DNA of 64,000 bases from Cryptomeria japonica (taxonomy: Eukaryota > Streptophyta > Pinopsida > Cupressales > Cupressaceae), in NCBI RefSeq assembly GCF_030272615.1, contig NC_081406.1, positions 241,863,718 to 241,927,717 of the forward strand, read 5' to 3'. A program made the position numbers and the translations under genes. This document shows positions 22,201 to 33,239 of the stretch, piece after piece. Under the pieces are notes generated by a model. The model saw only the letters and a list, made by a program, of their open reading frames with translations, was not told the DNA's origin and did not search any database. Positions within the stretch are counted from its first letter, which is position 1, and every line of letters starts with the position of its first letter.

Positions 22201-22378
22201 GATCCATATGCACGATATCTAAGAGATGATTCATGAGCAGGTTATTTTTTTTCAGTATTGTCTTATGGCAGAGCAAGTTGCAGACATATTCATGAAACCT
22301 TTCACCGAGAGTAAGTTCCAGTAGTTGCAAGCTCTCTTGGGGGTGCAGGATGTGTCATTAGGGGGGGTCAGCTGACTT
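19250..22378 (+). pseudogene. TE4 pol: protease, integrase, reverse transcriptase, RNase H
   Basis: All domains lie in one frame (the same as 18572). Protease: WILDSGGSYHM, D-S-G intact. Integrase: WHERFSHLNY, VCSGCSMGK, HSDVAGPF, HTDNGREY, then RVAECKNR, so the D, D, E residues remain. Reverse transcriptase: [34 protein letters not shown] and the catalytic LYVDDLIII. RNase H: TDSDWAGD, LTEAKYQG, LHCDNQSAI and HIEIHMHDI. About 20 stop codons interrupt it, most of them TAG at plausible Gln positions (for example three within 21221-21241), with no net frameshift. This pattern suggests point decay by C-to-T change. It ends just before a polypurine-rich region. Confidence 0.92.
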
Positions 22379-22657
22379 CTCCTTCCTCTCTTATGGGGGT
22401 GGGGGGGGGGGGGGACTTTTTCCTCTTTGAGGTTTTGTCCTTCTTCTTTGGGAGTCTTTTGTACATTCATCTCTCTTTTGGGGGGGAGTTTTTTCCCACT
22501 GGGTTTTCTCCCTTTCTCCATTTGTGAGAAATTGCATTGCATAGTTTTGCTTGCATTTGTATTTTGTACATGGGTACCTATCATGGCCTAGTAGCCGGGA
22601 CCCATCTTGCATTGTTGACTTGAGTCTTCATTCCCCTAAGTTGCACTTAAGGGGGGG
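22379..22657 (+). other. TE4 3' untranslated region and polypurine tract
   Basis: It contains long G runs (about 22395-22414) and ends with ttaaggggggg (22647-22657) directly before the 3' LTR, the expected plus-strand primer tract. No gene is present. Confidence 0.85.
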
Positions 22658-23105
22658 TGTTGGTGTAAATAAATATTCATCATGGATATTATTACACTTT
22701 ACTTAAGTTAACTTAGGATAATGCATCTCTTCGTAGTTTGGATTTGAGACACTTGGGGAAATGTGCACATGGGGATGTAGGTTGTAGGAGAAATTCCACC
22801 TTTTGTGGTCTTATTTTTTTGTTACACTCCACATTTGGTGGTTCATCCACCTCTTTGGAATATTATATTATTTCTCTTACCTACCCCTAGTATTTCTTAC
22901 CTACCCTTGTTTCTCATTGAGCCACATGTCATGATTGTGTGCTCGTACATCCATATGGCCTTGCCTATATAAGAAGGCCTATATTCATTGTAATGGTTAA
23001 TCCAGTTGATCATTTGCATATTGATGAGAATACAGTTTGTTCTTGTCATTCTTTTGTCTCTCTTTTATACTTTCATTGTGCCCTTGATCTTGGCAAAATC
23101 TCACA
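22658..23105 (+). repeat. TE4 3' LTR (448 bp)
   Basis: It starts TGTTGGTGTAAA and ends TCTCACA, matching 15408-15857 with about 25 differences. The tatataag box lies near 22967. Confidence 0.92.
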
Positions 23106-23846
23106 GATTTCTTTAGTCACCGGCAATGCAGACCGACATGGTATGGTAAAGGATATCAGTATTGGAGGCCAACACATCTTGGATCCGGAATTGGCAACTT
23201 GTTTTAATGTTTATTTGTTTATGTTATAAGGCTGACATGTAATATGTAATTGTATATATCCTTGTAAGCCAACATAAGGCATAAATTTGTATAGGGTATA
23301 TAAGGGAGATTTATTATATAATTTTTCATGAGGATGGATAAGGTTATGGATTTAATGTAATGCAAAATATATCAGAGAGACTATGTATGTGAGGAATTCA
23401 TTATAAGGGTTATTCTGATACTAAGGTTTAGGGTTTTAACTGGAACAGACAAAGCTTAAACCGAAACTATATTTCGGCATAGGAGATGTTATATTAAGCA
23501 ATTCACACTTCTTTGAATTGTTGTCTGGATTGTTATGTAGTCAATGAGGCTCCTTTTGTGATGAGAAGTGTGCTCTAGGCTGTAAGCCTTCCTGAAAGTG
23601 TAGGCCTCATCATATATTGTAATATCTCTTCATATGGCCAGTGAATTGATTGTGGGTCACAAATCCCTCTGTGGTTTTTCCTCATTGAGGTTTTCCATGT
23701 ATAAATCTGTGTGTTATGGTTCTCATTTATGTGTTTGGATTGTTGGTCACATTACTTCTTTCAATTATGTTTATACCGGTATAATATTGATTCAACCCCC
23801 CCCCCCCCCCTTCCCCCCCCTCTCTCAGTGTTATTGGTTTCTAACA
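23106..23846 (+). repeat. TE3 3' LTR, right segment
   Basis: It begins with the second GATTT copy and continues the TE3 LTR (ctttagtcaccggcaatgca) to TTTCTAACA. Near the end are a C15 run, TT and C8 (about 23796-23820). Confidence 0.88.
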
Positions 23847-23851
23847 CATGT

Positions 23852-25272
23852 TCCTACAGTTAGATATTTCAGAATTTTTGGTAGTAAATGCTATATCAAA
23901 AAAGATGAAGATCTAGGGAAGTCTGATGCTAGATGTAATGAAGGAATTTTTCTTGGTTATTCTACTAAGAGAAAGGCCTACCAGTGTTATGATAAGAGAT
24001 TGAGAAAATTAGTTGAAAGTGCTAATGTAAAGGTTGATGAAGGAAATGAGAGACAGATCAGATCTTGCAGATATGATTCAGATGATCAAGATGTTAGTTT
24101 AGATAAAGGAAAGCAAGTGCAGACCCATAATCAAATTCAGATTATTTTGAAAAAGCCTGAGAATGAAGGAGAAGGTACAAGTGCTAGTGCAGAAGAAAGA
24201 GCTCAAGAGTCTAGAAATCAGGAAAATCCTAAGACTCTGAAATATGTAAGGTTGAATCATTCAAAAAATGAGATCATAGGTAATAAGAATCAAGGTGTGG
24301 TGACTAGGAGAAGAATTGTTGAAGAGTATTGCTTGATTTCTAAGGTTGAACCTAAATATGTAAATGAAACATGCAAAGATGAAAATTGGGTTAAAGTAAT
24401 GGAAGAAGAATTGAATCAGATTGAAAAGAATAAAACATGGATTCTTGTTCTCAGACCTAAGGATAAAAATGTAATTGGAACTAAATGGGTGTTTCGGAAG
24501 AAATTGGATGAAAAAGGTGAAGTTATTAGGAATAAAGAAAGACTTGTTTGTAAGGGTTATTCTTAGATGGAAGGAATTGAGTTTGATGAGACTTTTGCTT
24601 TGGTATCTAGAATTGAAGCTATTAGATTAATTCTCGCTTATGCTGCTTATAAAGATTTCAAATTTTATTAGATGAATGTCAAATCAGTCTTTCTTAATGT
24701 TGAGTTGGAAGAAGAATTTTATATTGAGCAACTAGATGGTTTTTAGTTGACAAATCAGAAGGATATGGTTCAGAAAATTGAAGAAAGCACTGTATGGATT
24801 GAAGCAAGCCTCAAGAGCCTGGTATGCTAGATTGGATAAGTATTTGATGAAGCTTGAATTCAATAAAGGTACTACTAATAGTAATGTGTACTTCAAGATT
24901 GATAATGATAACATCTTAATTGTTGAAGTTTTTGTTGATGATATTATTTTTTATGGAAATGATGGTTTGTTCAAGAAGTTTGTTGATGATATGTAGAATG
25001 AGTTTGAGATGTCTATGATTGGTGAAATGAAATTCTTTTTGGGATTGCAAATTACTTAGTTGGATAAAGGTATTTTTTATATCTCAATCTAAGTATGTGA
25101 AGGAATTCTTGAAAAAGTTTCGTTTAGATGATTCAAAGCCAGTTGGTACACCTATGGTGACTGGATGTAAGTTGACAAAGGATGATGATTCTCCGAAATG
25201 AAATCAAACTAGATACAAATCTATGCTTGGTGGATTTTTATATTTGACTCAGACTAGGCCAGATATTATAAA
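23852..25272 (+). pseudogene. TE2 integrase tail and reverse transcriptase
   Basis: It continues the reading cut at 12297: VPTVRYFRIFGSKCYIKKDE and the EGIFLGYSTKRKAYQC motif that ends copia integrase. An acidic/Asn-rich linker leads to the reverse transcriptase, with [23 protein letters not shown], then a TAG at 24565. After further stops and a frameshift near 24770 come [20 protein letters not shown] and FVDDIIFYGND, the catalytic site in F-V-D-D form. TAG stops at 24565, 24670 and 24745 are at plausible Gln or Gln-like sites. Coding is broken within the PDI(I)NVV segment by TE5 and resumes at 32641. Confidence 0.88.
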
Positions 25273-25277
25273 TGTTG

Positions 25278-26642
25278 TGTTGGTCATTATTGTTGCTAGG
25301 ATATGTTGTTGTCATTGATGTCAACATATTCTTGTAATTTATTTCTTTGGTGATTGCAGATTGGTTTATTTGGATCATCGTTTGGTGTTTTGAGTATTCC
25401 TAGTGTCATTACATCTTTCAGTATTGGTTTTAGTGATCTGGGAAGCTTAATTAATCATATCATATGATCTAGTTTGCAGTTTGGTTTGTCTGATCAGTGC
25501 TTTACAGAGTTCGGTATTTCCTTTGGTATATTCTGGTATTTTCAGATCTTGAGCTAATACTTTGGGATATTGCTTGGTATGTTCTTTTGTATCTTCATTT
25601 CAGATGGTTCATGATTTGGTGCTCTGCAGGAGATCTTTCTTTGTAACAGTTGTTGTTGTTTGAGTGTTCTTGAGTTTGAGATGTTGATCGATGAAGATTT
25701 GATAAGTGGTGTTGGTATAGTTGTTACTGATGATTCTAATGTGCTTGCTGGTGTATCATAATTTTGTTCTATTTTGTTTTTATAATGTGCATTGATTGTT
25801 GTGCATGTTTTTGGTGACTTTTCTAAATTGATGATGTTCTTCATCTTATGCGATATTCCTGGTAGTCTAGCATGTTGTTGTTGATCTTGGCATGATTTTG
25901 GGTGGTGTTGCGTATTTGGAGATTTGATTTAGGTCCATGTTATGTCATGTATACCATTATTGGTCTGATGGTCAATCTTTGTATCATGTAATGTAATTTT
26001 GTAATTAGGTGTTGAGGGTTTAGTCGACCTTGTTGCCAAGGTTGATGAATTCTATAAATAGATGATATAGTCATGTAATTTGTGTGAACAATGTAGTGTC
26101 TGCATTATTAGAGAATGATGTATGTGCGAACAAAGAAATTCATCCTTCGGTGTGGTTGAGCAGAGTTTTGGAGTGGTGTAGAGCAGACATGTGTGTTTAA
26201 CCGAAACTCTCATCAAACATTAGCAAATGCTATTATTGCAGTTCATTTGATTTTGGATTGTCTGAATATTTTGTAAGTCAGTGAGACTTCCTTGTAAGGT
26301 AGTGAACCTTCCCTAAGGGTTGTATCTTTTCAGGTCTTTTTATTTTGAGCAGTGAGCTCTAGGCAGTGAGCATGAATGCAGGTGCATTCCCCATTGTAAT
26401 ATTTACACATACTGATGTAAAGTATCATCTTATTGTGGGTAGGTTCCCACCATGGTTTTTCCCTTAACTGGGTTTCCCACATCAAAATCTTGGTGTTGTG
26501 TGTTCTGCTATCTATTTGCTTATCTTTTTTGTTGCTATAGTTTATCAGATTTGCATTTGTGGTTAAGTTTGTTAATCTGGTGAAAATGGATTCACCCCCA
26601 CCCCCCCTCCCTCACAGTTTTCCTTCATTGTTGTTGCCAACA
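25278..26642 (+). repeat. TE5 5' LTR (1365 bp)
   Basis: It starts TGTTGGTCATTATTG and ends GTTGCCAACA. Near the end are ttcacccccacccccc and a gcagtgagc/ctctagg block shared with the TE2 and TE6 LTRs. Confidence 0.92.
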
Positions 26643-26644
26643 AT

Positions 26645-26656
26645 TGGTATCAGAGC
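26645..26656 (+). other. TE5 primer-binding site
   Basis: TGGTATCAGAGC, 2 bp after the LTR end, is complementary to initiator Met tRNA. Confidence 0.92.
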
Positions 26657-26698
26657 TAGATCCTCTAGAATAAGCTTAACCGCTTGAGGTGATCCGGG

Positions 26699-27700
26699 AT
26701 GGCAACTGGAAGTGGAAGTGTTATCTTTAAGAAGGAGAGTCTGAGATTTTATGGAAGTAACTATGTTATATGGAAGAATTGGATGGAGGTGCACTTGAGA
26801 TGTCTTGGAGAGGATTACTGGAAGATTACTAAGAATGCCTATTATGTTCCTTCGAATGAACCGATTACTATTGATGAGATCAAGGAAGATGAAAATAACA
26901 TTAGAGTGAAGGAAATATTATTGAGCCTCGTAACTGATTTAGAGATGACTAATGTAATGGGACTTCAAACTACACGTATGATCTAGGAGAAGCTTGAGAC
27001 CCTTTATGAAGTAGATAAACAAGTCAAAGTTGCTAAGTTGCAAATTTTGAAAGGGAAATATGAGATGTTGAAGATGGGAGAAGATGAGAACATAAATTCC
27101 TTTATGGCTAAGGTGAATGAACTTGTCATAGGTATCAAATGTGTCAGTGGAACCCTTGAAAAAGATGAAATTATTGCTAAGGTGTTGAGATTATTGCCTC
27201 TTGCTTACAAACATAAGGTTGTTGCTATTGATAAGATCTGAAGTGTGGCTACTGTGACAAGAGATATGCTAGTTGGAAAGATTGTTGCATTTGAGTTGAG
27301 TGAGTTTGATGAATCACATGGAAAGTCTAAGACAACATTTAGAGAATTAGTATCCAGAAAGCATAAATATGATCTTGAAGAATGCAGAATATTGAGATAT
27401 GAAAGAGAGAGAAGAGAGATGGAAGAGAAAGAAAGAGAATTGGAGGAGCTTGAAGAATTGATTGCCCAGAGATTGCCTAAGGGAGTCGGTAAGTATGATG
27501 GAAAATTGCCTCTGAAATTTTTCTCTTCCAATAAGATAGGACATTTTTCTTCTAGATGCCTGGAGAGAATGTCTAAGTATGATAGGCATGATAAATTTGA
27601 TAAGCATGATAGGAATGATAGATATGAGAAGCATGAGAAGTATGATAAGCCTTACAAGTCTAACCGCAAGTATAAGCATCAAAACAACTGTTATTATGTT
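26699..27700 (+). pseudogene. TE5 gag
   Basis: The ATG at 26699 opens MATGSGSVIFKKESLRFYGS in the same place as in TE2. The frame holds for the whole gag and protease with two stops: a TAG near 26985 at a Trp-like site and a TGA near 27239 at an Arg-like site. The gag core (KLETLYEV, KVAKLQILKGKYE, DENINSFMAKVNE) and an acidic coiled-coil-like stretch are present. The knuckle reads FFSSNKIGHFSSRC: both Cys of the first pair are replaced, so it cannot bind zinc normally. A Lys/Asp/His-rich string of KYDRHDKFDKHDR type follows. Confidence 0.88.
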
Positions 27701-28888
27701 GTTGATGAAGTTGTTCAATATGAAGAATATGAAGGAGATGAATTTCTGTTTATTGCTATTAAAGAAGATGGACTAGTACCTGTTGACTTCACAAGATGCA
27801 CTATTGAGGAGAAAGCTCTAGTTGCTAAGGTTGAAGAGAAAGATGAATGGGTAATCGAAAATGGTTGTTCAAATCATATAATCGGTGATAAAATTAAATT
27901 TGTGAATATGGAAAGATATGATGGTGGAATAGTAAGATTTGGATATGACAAAGCCTGTGTGATCCGTGGTAGAGGTTCTATTCCCTTTGATGGTAAGCAT
28001 AACACTGATGATGTATTGTATGTTGAAGGTTTGAAGAATAATCTTTTAAGTGTTCGACAAATGGTGGACAAAGGTTATGATTTGCAATTAAAGAATGGAA
28101 AATGCAGAATCCTAAATGCCTTTGGTATAGAGATTGCATCTGGAACTAAGACTGAAGGTAATATCTTTCATTTGAATGTTGGTGCAAAAAGTTGTTTGAT
28201 TGCTCAGATTGATGAAAGTTGGTTGTGGCATAGGAGAATGTGTCATGTTAACTTCGATTCAATGATTAAGATCAGTTCTACACAAGCTGTTAGAGATTTG
28301 CCTAAAATTGTTAAGCCTGCTAATCTGGTATGTAAGGAATGACAAATGAGTAAGAAAAATAGGAATTTATTTCAAGAGAAAGTAATATATGTCTGATGGA
28401 TTGCTAGATCTTGTGCATAATGACCTATGCGGACCTACAAATATCAAAGGTGTGCAGGGTGACAGACATTTTATGTTACTAATTGATGATTATTCCATAA
28501 TGATGTGGGTTGTCTTCTTAAAGGAGAAATCAGAAGCATTAGATAAATTCAAGATATTCAAGCAAAGGTTGAGACTGAGACAAGACTGAAGGTGAAATGT
28601 TTGAGATATGACAAAGGAGGAGAATTTTGTTCTAGTGAGTTTGATTCATTCTGTGAGAAGCATGGAATTAGAAGACAATTATTTGTTCCAGTGAGTTTGA
28701 TTCATTCTGTGAGAAGCATGGAATTAGAAGACAATTATTTGCTCCTAGAACCCCACAACAAAATGGAATTGTTGAAAAGGAATAACAAAATTGTCTTGGA
28801 TGTTGCAAGGACTATGTTGATTGAAGGGAATGTTTTGAAGATCTACTTGAGAGAAGTTGTTAACACTTCTATTTACACATTCAACTAA
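27701..28888 (+). pseudogene. TE5 protease and integrase
   Basis: The protease region reads WVIENGCSNHI: the catalytic D-S-G has become E-N-G, so the enzyme is dead. GAG-pre-integrase (WLWHRRMCHVNF) follows, and the frame ends with a TGA near 28340. The integrase core continues in other frames: LVHNDLCGPT, LIDDYSIMMWVVF, then LRYDKGGEF with the second catalytic Asp. A 56-bp tandem duplication at 28634-28745 shifts the frame right after this and destroys the segment before the catalytic Glu (28760-28800 would encode the PQQNGIVEK-type motif). Confidence 0.88.
28634..28745 (+). repeat. 56-bp tandem duplication in TE5 integrase
   Basis: Units 28634-28689 and 28690-28745, both beginning agtgagtttgattcattctg, differ at one base (gttcc against gctcc). 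TE2 has a single copy of the corresponding region, so this is a local duplication. Confidence 0.95.
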
Positions 28889-30958
28889 GTTCATATAAAA
28901 GGTGATATCGGTAAGACTCCTTATGAGCTATGGTTTGGTCATGTTCCTGCTGTGAGATATTTCAGAATTTTTGGAAGTAGTGTTATATCAAGAGAGAGAC
29001 GATATAGGAAAGTTTGATGCAAGAAGTGATTAAGGAATTTTCTTGGGATATTCAACAAAGAGAAAAGTATATCGGTGCTACAATAAGAGACTGAGAAAGA
29101 TAGTGAAAAGTGAAAATATAAAGATTGATGAGAACTGTGGAAAAGAGATCAGAGCATGCAGGTATGATGATGATCAGGATGTTGTTTTAACACTAAATCA
29201 GACTAAAAATTTGAAGTAGAATGATCTGGTAGAGATTGTTAATCTGGATGTTGCTGTTGTCAATAAAGAGGTGCAAGAACCTAAAATATCAGAATAATTA
29301 GAAGACCCAGAGATATATAAGATTGAATCACTCTGAAAATTAGATCATTAGTGATAAGAATAAAGGCGTGATGACTAGAAGAAGACTAGTTGTTGAAGAG
29401 ATATGTTTGATTTCTAAAATTGAACCTAAAGATGTTATTGAAGCTTGCAAAGATAAAAATTGGATAAAGGATATGGAATAACAATTAGATTAGATTGAAA
29501 AGAATGACACATGGGAGCTTGTGTCTAGACCTAAAGACAAGAATGTGATTGGTACTAAATGGGTATTCAAGAACAAATTAAATGAAGTCGGTGAAGTTGT
29601 CAGAAATAAAGCAAGATTGGTATGCAAAGGATATTCACAGAAAGAAGGAATTGATTATGAGGAGACTTTTTCTCTTGTAGCTAGACTTGAAGTTGTTAGA
29701 CTATTGCTTGCATATGCTGCCTATAAGGATTTCAAGATATATCAGATGGATGTCAAGTTAGCCTTTTTGAATGGTGATCTTAAGGAAGAAATCTACATTG
29801 AAAAACCTGATGGATTTTCATTATTAGATAATGGAGACATGGTATGTAAACTGAAGAAATCTCTTTATCGATTAAAGCAAGCCCCTAGAGCCTGGTATGC
29901 TATATTGGATAAGTATTTGCTGAAATTAGGATTTAATAAAGGTACTACTGATAGTAATCTATATTTTAAGATTGAGAATAATAACATTTTGATTATTGAA
30001 GTTTTTGTTGATGATATTATCTTTGGAGGAGATGATAACTTGAGCATGAAGTTTGTTGATGATATGTAGAAAGAATTTGAAATGTCTATAACAGGAGAGA
30101 TGAAATTTTTCTTAGGATTGCAAATTTCACAGACTAAAAAAGGTATTTTTTACATCTCAAGATAAATATGTGAAGGAATTGTTGAAGAAGTTTGGGTTAG
30201 AAGATTCTAAGCCGGTTGGAACTCCTATGGTGACTAGCTGCAAATCATCTAAAAATGATGAATCTTCAAAAGCTAATCAGACCTTGTATAGATCTATGGT
30301 TGGTAGACTTCTATATCTTACTCAAACTAGACCTGACATTATGCATGTTGTGTGCATGGCTACTAGATATCAAGCTAATCCAAAATAGAGTCATGACACT
30401 ATTGTAAAGAGGATATTTAGATACTTGAAAAGAACTATGGATTATGGTTTGTGGTATCTGAGGAATGACGATTTCATGTTATGTGCTTACACTGATGTTG
30501 ATTGGGTTGGTGATGTTGATGACCCAAAGAGTACCTCCGATGGTGCATTCTTTTTGGGTAAGAAATTGGTTTCATGGGCATGTAAGAAACAAGATTTAGT
30601 TTTCCTATCTACTATTGAAGTTGAGTACATTGTTATTGCTAGTAACTGCACTCAGGTAGTTTGGATGAAGCAAATGTTGAAGGATATCAGAGTTATCTAT
30701 GATGAGCCTACTATTACATATTGTGATAATTCCAGTTCTATTAATATGTCAAAGAACCCAGTGCAACATTCAAATACTAAACATGTGTCAATCAAGTATC
30801 ATTTCTTGAGAGAAAAAGTTAGTGAAGAGGAAGTGAAGCTAGAATATGTGTCTACAAAGGAACAAATTGCTGATATTTTTACTAAGCCTTTGCCTACAGA
30901 CACATTTGTTTATTTGAGAGACAAGTTAGGGGTATCTATCCCTCTTGATGGGAACTAG
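28889..30958 (+). pseudogene. TE5 integrase tail, reverse transcriptase and RNase H
   Basis: From 28889 to 29520 the frame is heavily broken, but FGHVPAVRYFRIFGS and a linker with RLNHSEN can be followed. A clear reverse transcriptase opens at 29521: [50 protein letters not shown] and [15 protein letters not shown] at 30067 and a frameshift near 30145 precede VGRLLYLTQTRPDIMHVVC. RNase H follows with FRYLKRTMDYGLWYL, TDVDWVGD and ISGG-like DGAFFLGKKLVSW. Then come YCDNSSSINMSKNPVQHS and ADIFTKPL, ending with TAG at 30956. Together with TE2 it shows the family's domain order. Confidence 0.9.
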
Positions 30959-31274
30959 ATGCATTGATTTGCATCAATCCGATGGACTTCACAGTCTTAT
31001 CCTTTTATCTAGATTGATGAGTTGGTGTTCCTACTATGTTGGAGTAGTCAGTGTGTTTAAGGAGGACAAAATCATGTTTTGTTTATCAAAGGGGGAGAGT
31101 AAGTTTGGTTTTCTATTTTCAAGGCCTTTGTAATTGATGTCAAAGGAGGAGAGAAGCATACGAAAAACTTTTTTATCTTCTTGATCTTAGGGGGAATTTG
31201 TTGGAGATGTTTTCTTTCTTTGCATTGATTGTTTTTCACATTCATATGTTGCTGTCAATACCAAAGGGGGAGAT
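30959..31274 (+). other. TE5 3' untranslated region with polypurine tracts
   Basis: The primer tract aaagggggagat (31263-31274) adjoins the 3' LTR. Additional G-rich purine tracts lie at about 31088, 31142 and 31190. No gene is present. Confidence 0.82.
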
Positions 31275-32635
31275 TATTGGTCATTGTTGTTGCTAGGATA
31301 TGTTGTTGTCATTGATGTCAACATATTCATGTGATTTATTTCTATGGTGATTGCAGATTGGTTCATTTGGATCATGGTTTGGTGTTTGGAGTATTCCTAG
31401 TGTCATTACATCTTTCTGTATTGGTTTTAGTGATCCGGGAAGCTTAATTGATCATATCATCTGATCTGGTTTGCAGTTTGGTTTGTTTGATCAGTGCTTT
31501 GCAGAGTTTAGTATTTCCTCCAATAAATTCCATATGATTAGATCTTGAGATGATACTTTGGGATATTACTTGTGATATTCTTGTGTATCTTCATTTAAGA
31601 GGGTTCATGGTTTGGTGTTCCACAGGATATCTTTCTCCGTAACAGTTGTTGTTGTTTGAGTGTTCTTGAGTTTCAGATGTTGATCGATAAAGATTTGATA
31701 AGTGGTGTTGGTATAGCTGTTACTCATTATTCTAATGTGCTTGCTGGTGTTTCCTAATTATGTCCTACTTTTTTTTTATGATTTGCATTGATCGTTGTGC
31801 AAGTTTTTGGTGACTTTGTTAAACTGGTGATGTTCTTCATGTTATGCAGTATTCCTAGTGGTGTAGTGTGTTGTGGTTGACCTTGGAGTGATTTCGAGTG
31901 GTGTTGCATATTTGGAGTTTTGATTTAGGTCCATGTTATGTCATGTATATTATTATATTGGTCCGGTGGTCAATCTTTGTATCGTGTAATGAAATTTTGT
32001 AATTAGGTGTTAAGGGTTTAGCCGACCTTGTTTCCAAGGTTGATGAATTGTATAAATAGGTGATATAGTCATGTAATTTGTGTGAACGGTATAATGTCTG
32101 CATTATTAGAGAATGGTGCATATGCGAATAAAGGAATTTATCCTTTGGTTTGATTGAGCAGAGTTTTAGAGTGGTGTAGAGCAAACATGTGCTTAATCGG
32201 AACTATCATCGGGCATTGGCAGATGTTATTATTGTAGTTCATTTGATTCTAGATTGTTGTTTGAATATTTTGTAAGTCAGTGAGACTTCCTTGCAAGGTA
32301 GTGAACCTAACCTAAGGATTGTAGCCTTCCAGGTCTTTATATTTTGAGCAGTGGGATCTAGGCAGTGAGCCTGAATGCAGGTGCATTCCCCATTATAATA
32401 TTTACACATGCTACTGCAGAGTATCATCTTATTGTGGGTAGGTTCCCACTGTTGCTTTTCCTATAACCGGGTTGCCCACATCAAAATCTTGGTGTTGTGT
32501 GTTGTGCTATCTATTTGCTTATCTTTTTTATTGATGAAGTTTATCAGATTTGTATTTGTGGTTAAGTTTGTTAATCCAGTGAAAACTGATTCACCCCCCT
32601 TCCCTCTGAGTTTTCCTTCATTGTTGTTGCCAACA
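31275..32635 (+). repeat. TE5 3' LTR (1361 bp)
   Basis: It starts TATTGGTCATTGTTG, with the usual TG changed to TA, and ends GTTGCCAACA. It aligns with 25278-26642 along its length, roughly one difference in ten. Confidence 0.92.
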
Positions 32636-32640
32636 TGTTG

Positions 32641-33239
32641 TTTGTCTTGTTGCTATATTTCAAGTTGATCTAAAGGAATCTCATGTCGTTGTTGTTAAAA
32701 GGATTTTTTAGATATTTGAAAGGGACAGTTGATTTCGGTTTGTGGTATCCTAAAGATGACAAATTTACTTTGAGTGCTTTTACTAATGTTGATTGGCCAG
32801 GTTATGTTGATGACAGAAAGAGTACTAGTGGTGGTGCATTTTTCTTGGGTAAGAAGTTGGTTTCATAGATGAATAAGAAGCAGAATGTTATATCTTTATC
32901 TATTGCAGAAGTTGAATACATTGTTGCTCCTAGAAATTGTACTCGGGTGATGTGGATGAAGCAGATGTTGAAGGATATTAGAGTTGTTTTTGATGAGCCT
33001 ACTACTATATACTATGACAATCCAAGTTCTATAAACATTTCTAAGAATTTGATGTTGCATTCAAAGACTAAGCATATATCAATCAAGTTTTATTTATTGA
33101 GAGAGAAGGTGAATTCAAATTGGAGTATGTATATACAAAGGAACAAATTATAGATATCTTCATGAAGCCTATACCTAAAGATACTTTTGAGTATCTCAGA
33201 GAGAAGCTAGGGATGATTGCCCTTGTTGGTGAGAACTAA
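32641..33239 (+). pseudogene. TE2 RNase H
   Basis: It continues TE2 after the TGTTG duplication. The first codons read a CLVAIFQVD-like segment, then FRYLKGTVDFGLWYP, TNVDWPGYVDDRKST and GGAFFLGKKLVS (TAG at 32866). AEVEYIVAPRNC, WMKQMLKDI, NPSSINISKN and HISIKFYLLREK follow, ending with TAA at 33237. The family's RNase H residues in TDVDW and CDN are partly changed (TNVDW, YDN). The matching order in TE5 confirms the join across the TE5 insertion. Confidence 0.9.

Larger units (their letters stand above)
15408..23105 (+). mobile_element. TE4: Ty1/copia element, youngest full-length copy
   Basis: GATTT flanks it (15403-15407 and 23106-23110). Two LTRs of 450 and 448 bp, both TGTTGGTGTAAATAAATA...TCTCACA, differ at roughly 25 positions (about 94-95% identity by eye), the highest of any pair in the window. 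It has a Met-tRNA primer site, a long leader, a single gag-pol frame and a G-rich polypurine tract. Its gag contains a solo LTR insertion. After that insertion the pol stays in one frame to the end, broken only by stop codons. Confidence 0.92.
12303..23846 (+). mobile_element. TE3: non-autonomous LTR retrotransposon
   Basis: It is flanked by CATGT (12298-12302 and 23847-23851) and bounded by related LTRs that start TGTTGG and end in AACA. Without the nested TE4 it is about 3.84 kb. Between the LTRs there is a Met-tRNA-like primer site, one ORF of unknown type and a polypurine tract, but no protease, integrase or reverse transcriptase. It must therefore have been moved by enzymes from another copia element, perhaps TE2-like, since the primer site and the LTR end motif are similar. 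Confidence 0.85.
25278..32635 (+). mobile_element. TE5: full-length Ty1/copia element of the TE2 family
   Basis: TGTTG (25273-25277 and 32636-32640) flanks a 7358-bp element with LTRs of 1365 and 1361 bp, a TGGTATCAGAGC primer site, gag-pol and a polypurine tract. Its gag, protease and integrase are closely related to those of TE2, into whose reverse transcriptase it inserted, so this is nesting within one family. LTR identity is roughly 90% by eye, so it is older than TE4. Confidence 0.93.

Noticed and set aside
18558-22378. Programmed stop readthrough or stop recoding in TE4 pol
   Set aside because: Some 20 stops of all three types are spread over all domains, and similar stops occur in every other element, so decay is the simpler explanation.
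30959-31262. A small ORF after the TE5 polyprotein (30945-31133)
   Set aside because: It overlaps the polyprotein end and runs into the polypurine-rich untranslated region, with no counterpart in TE2.
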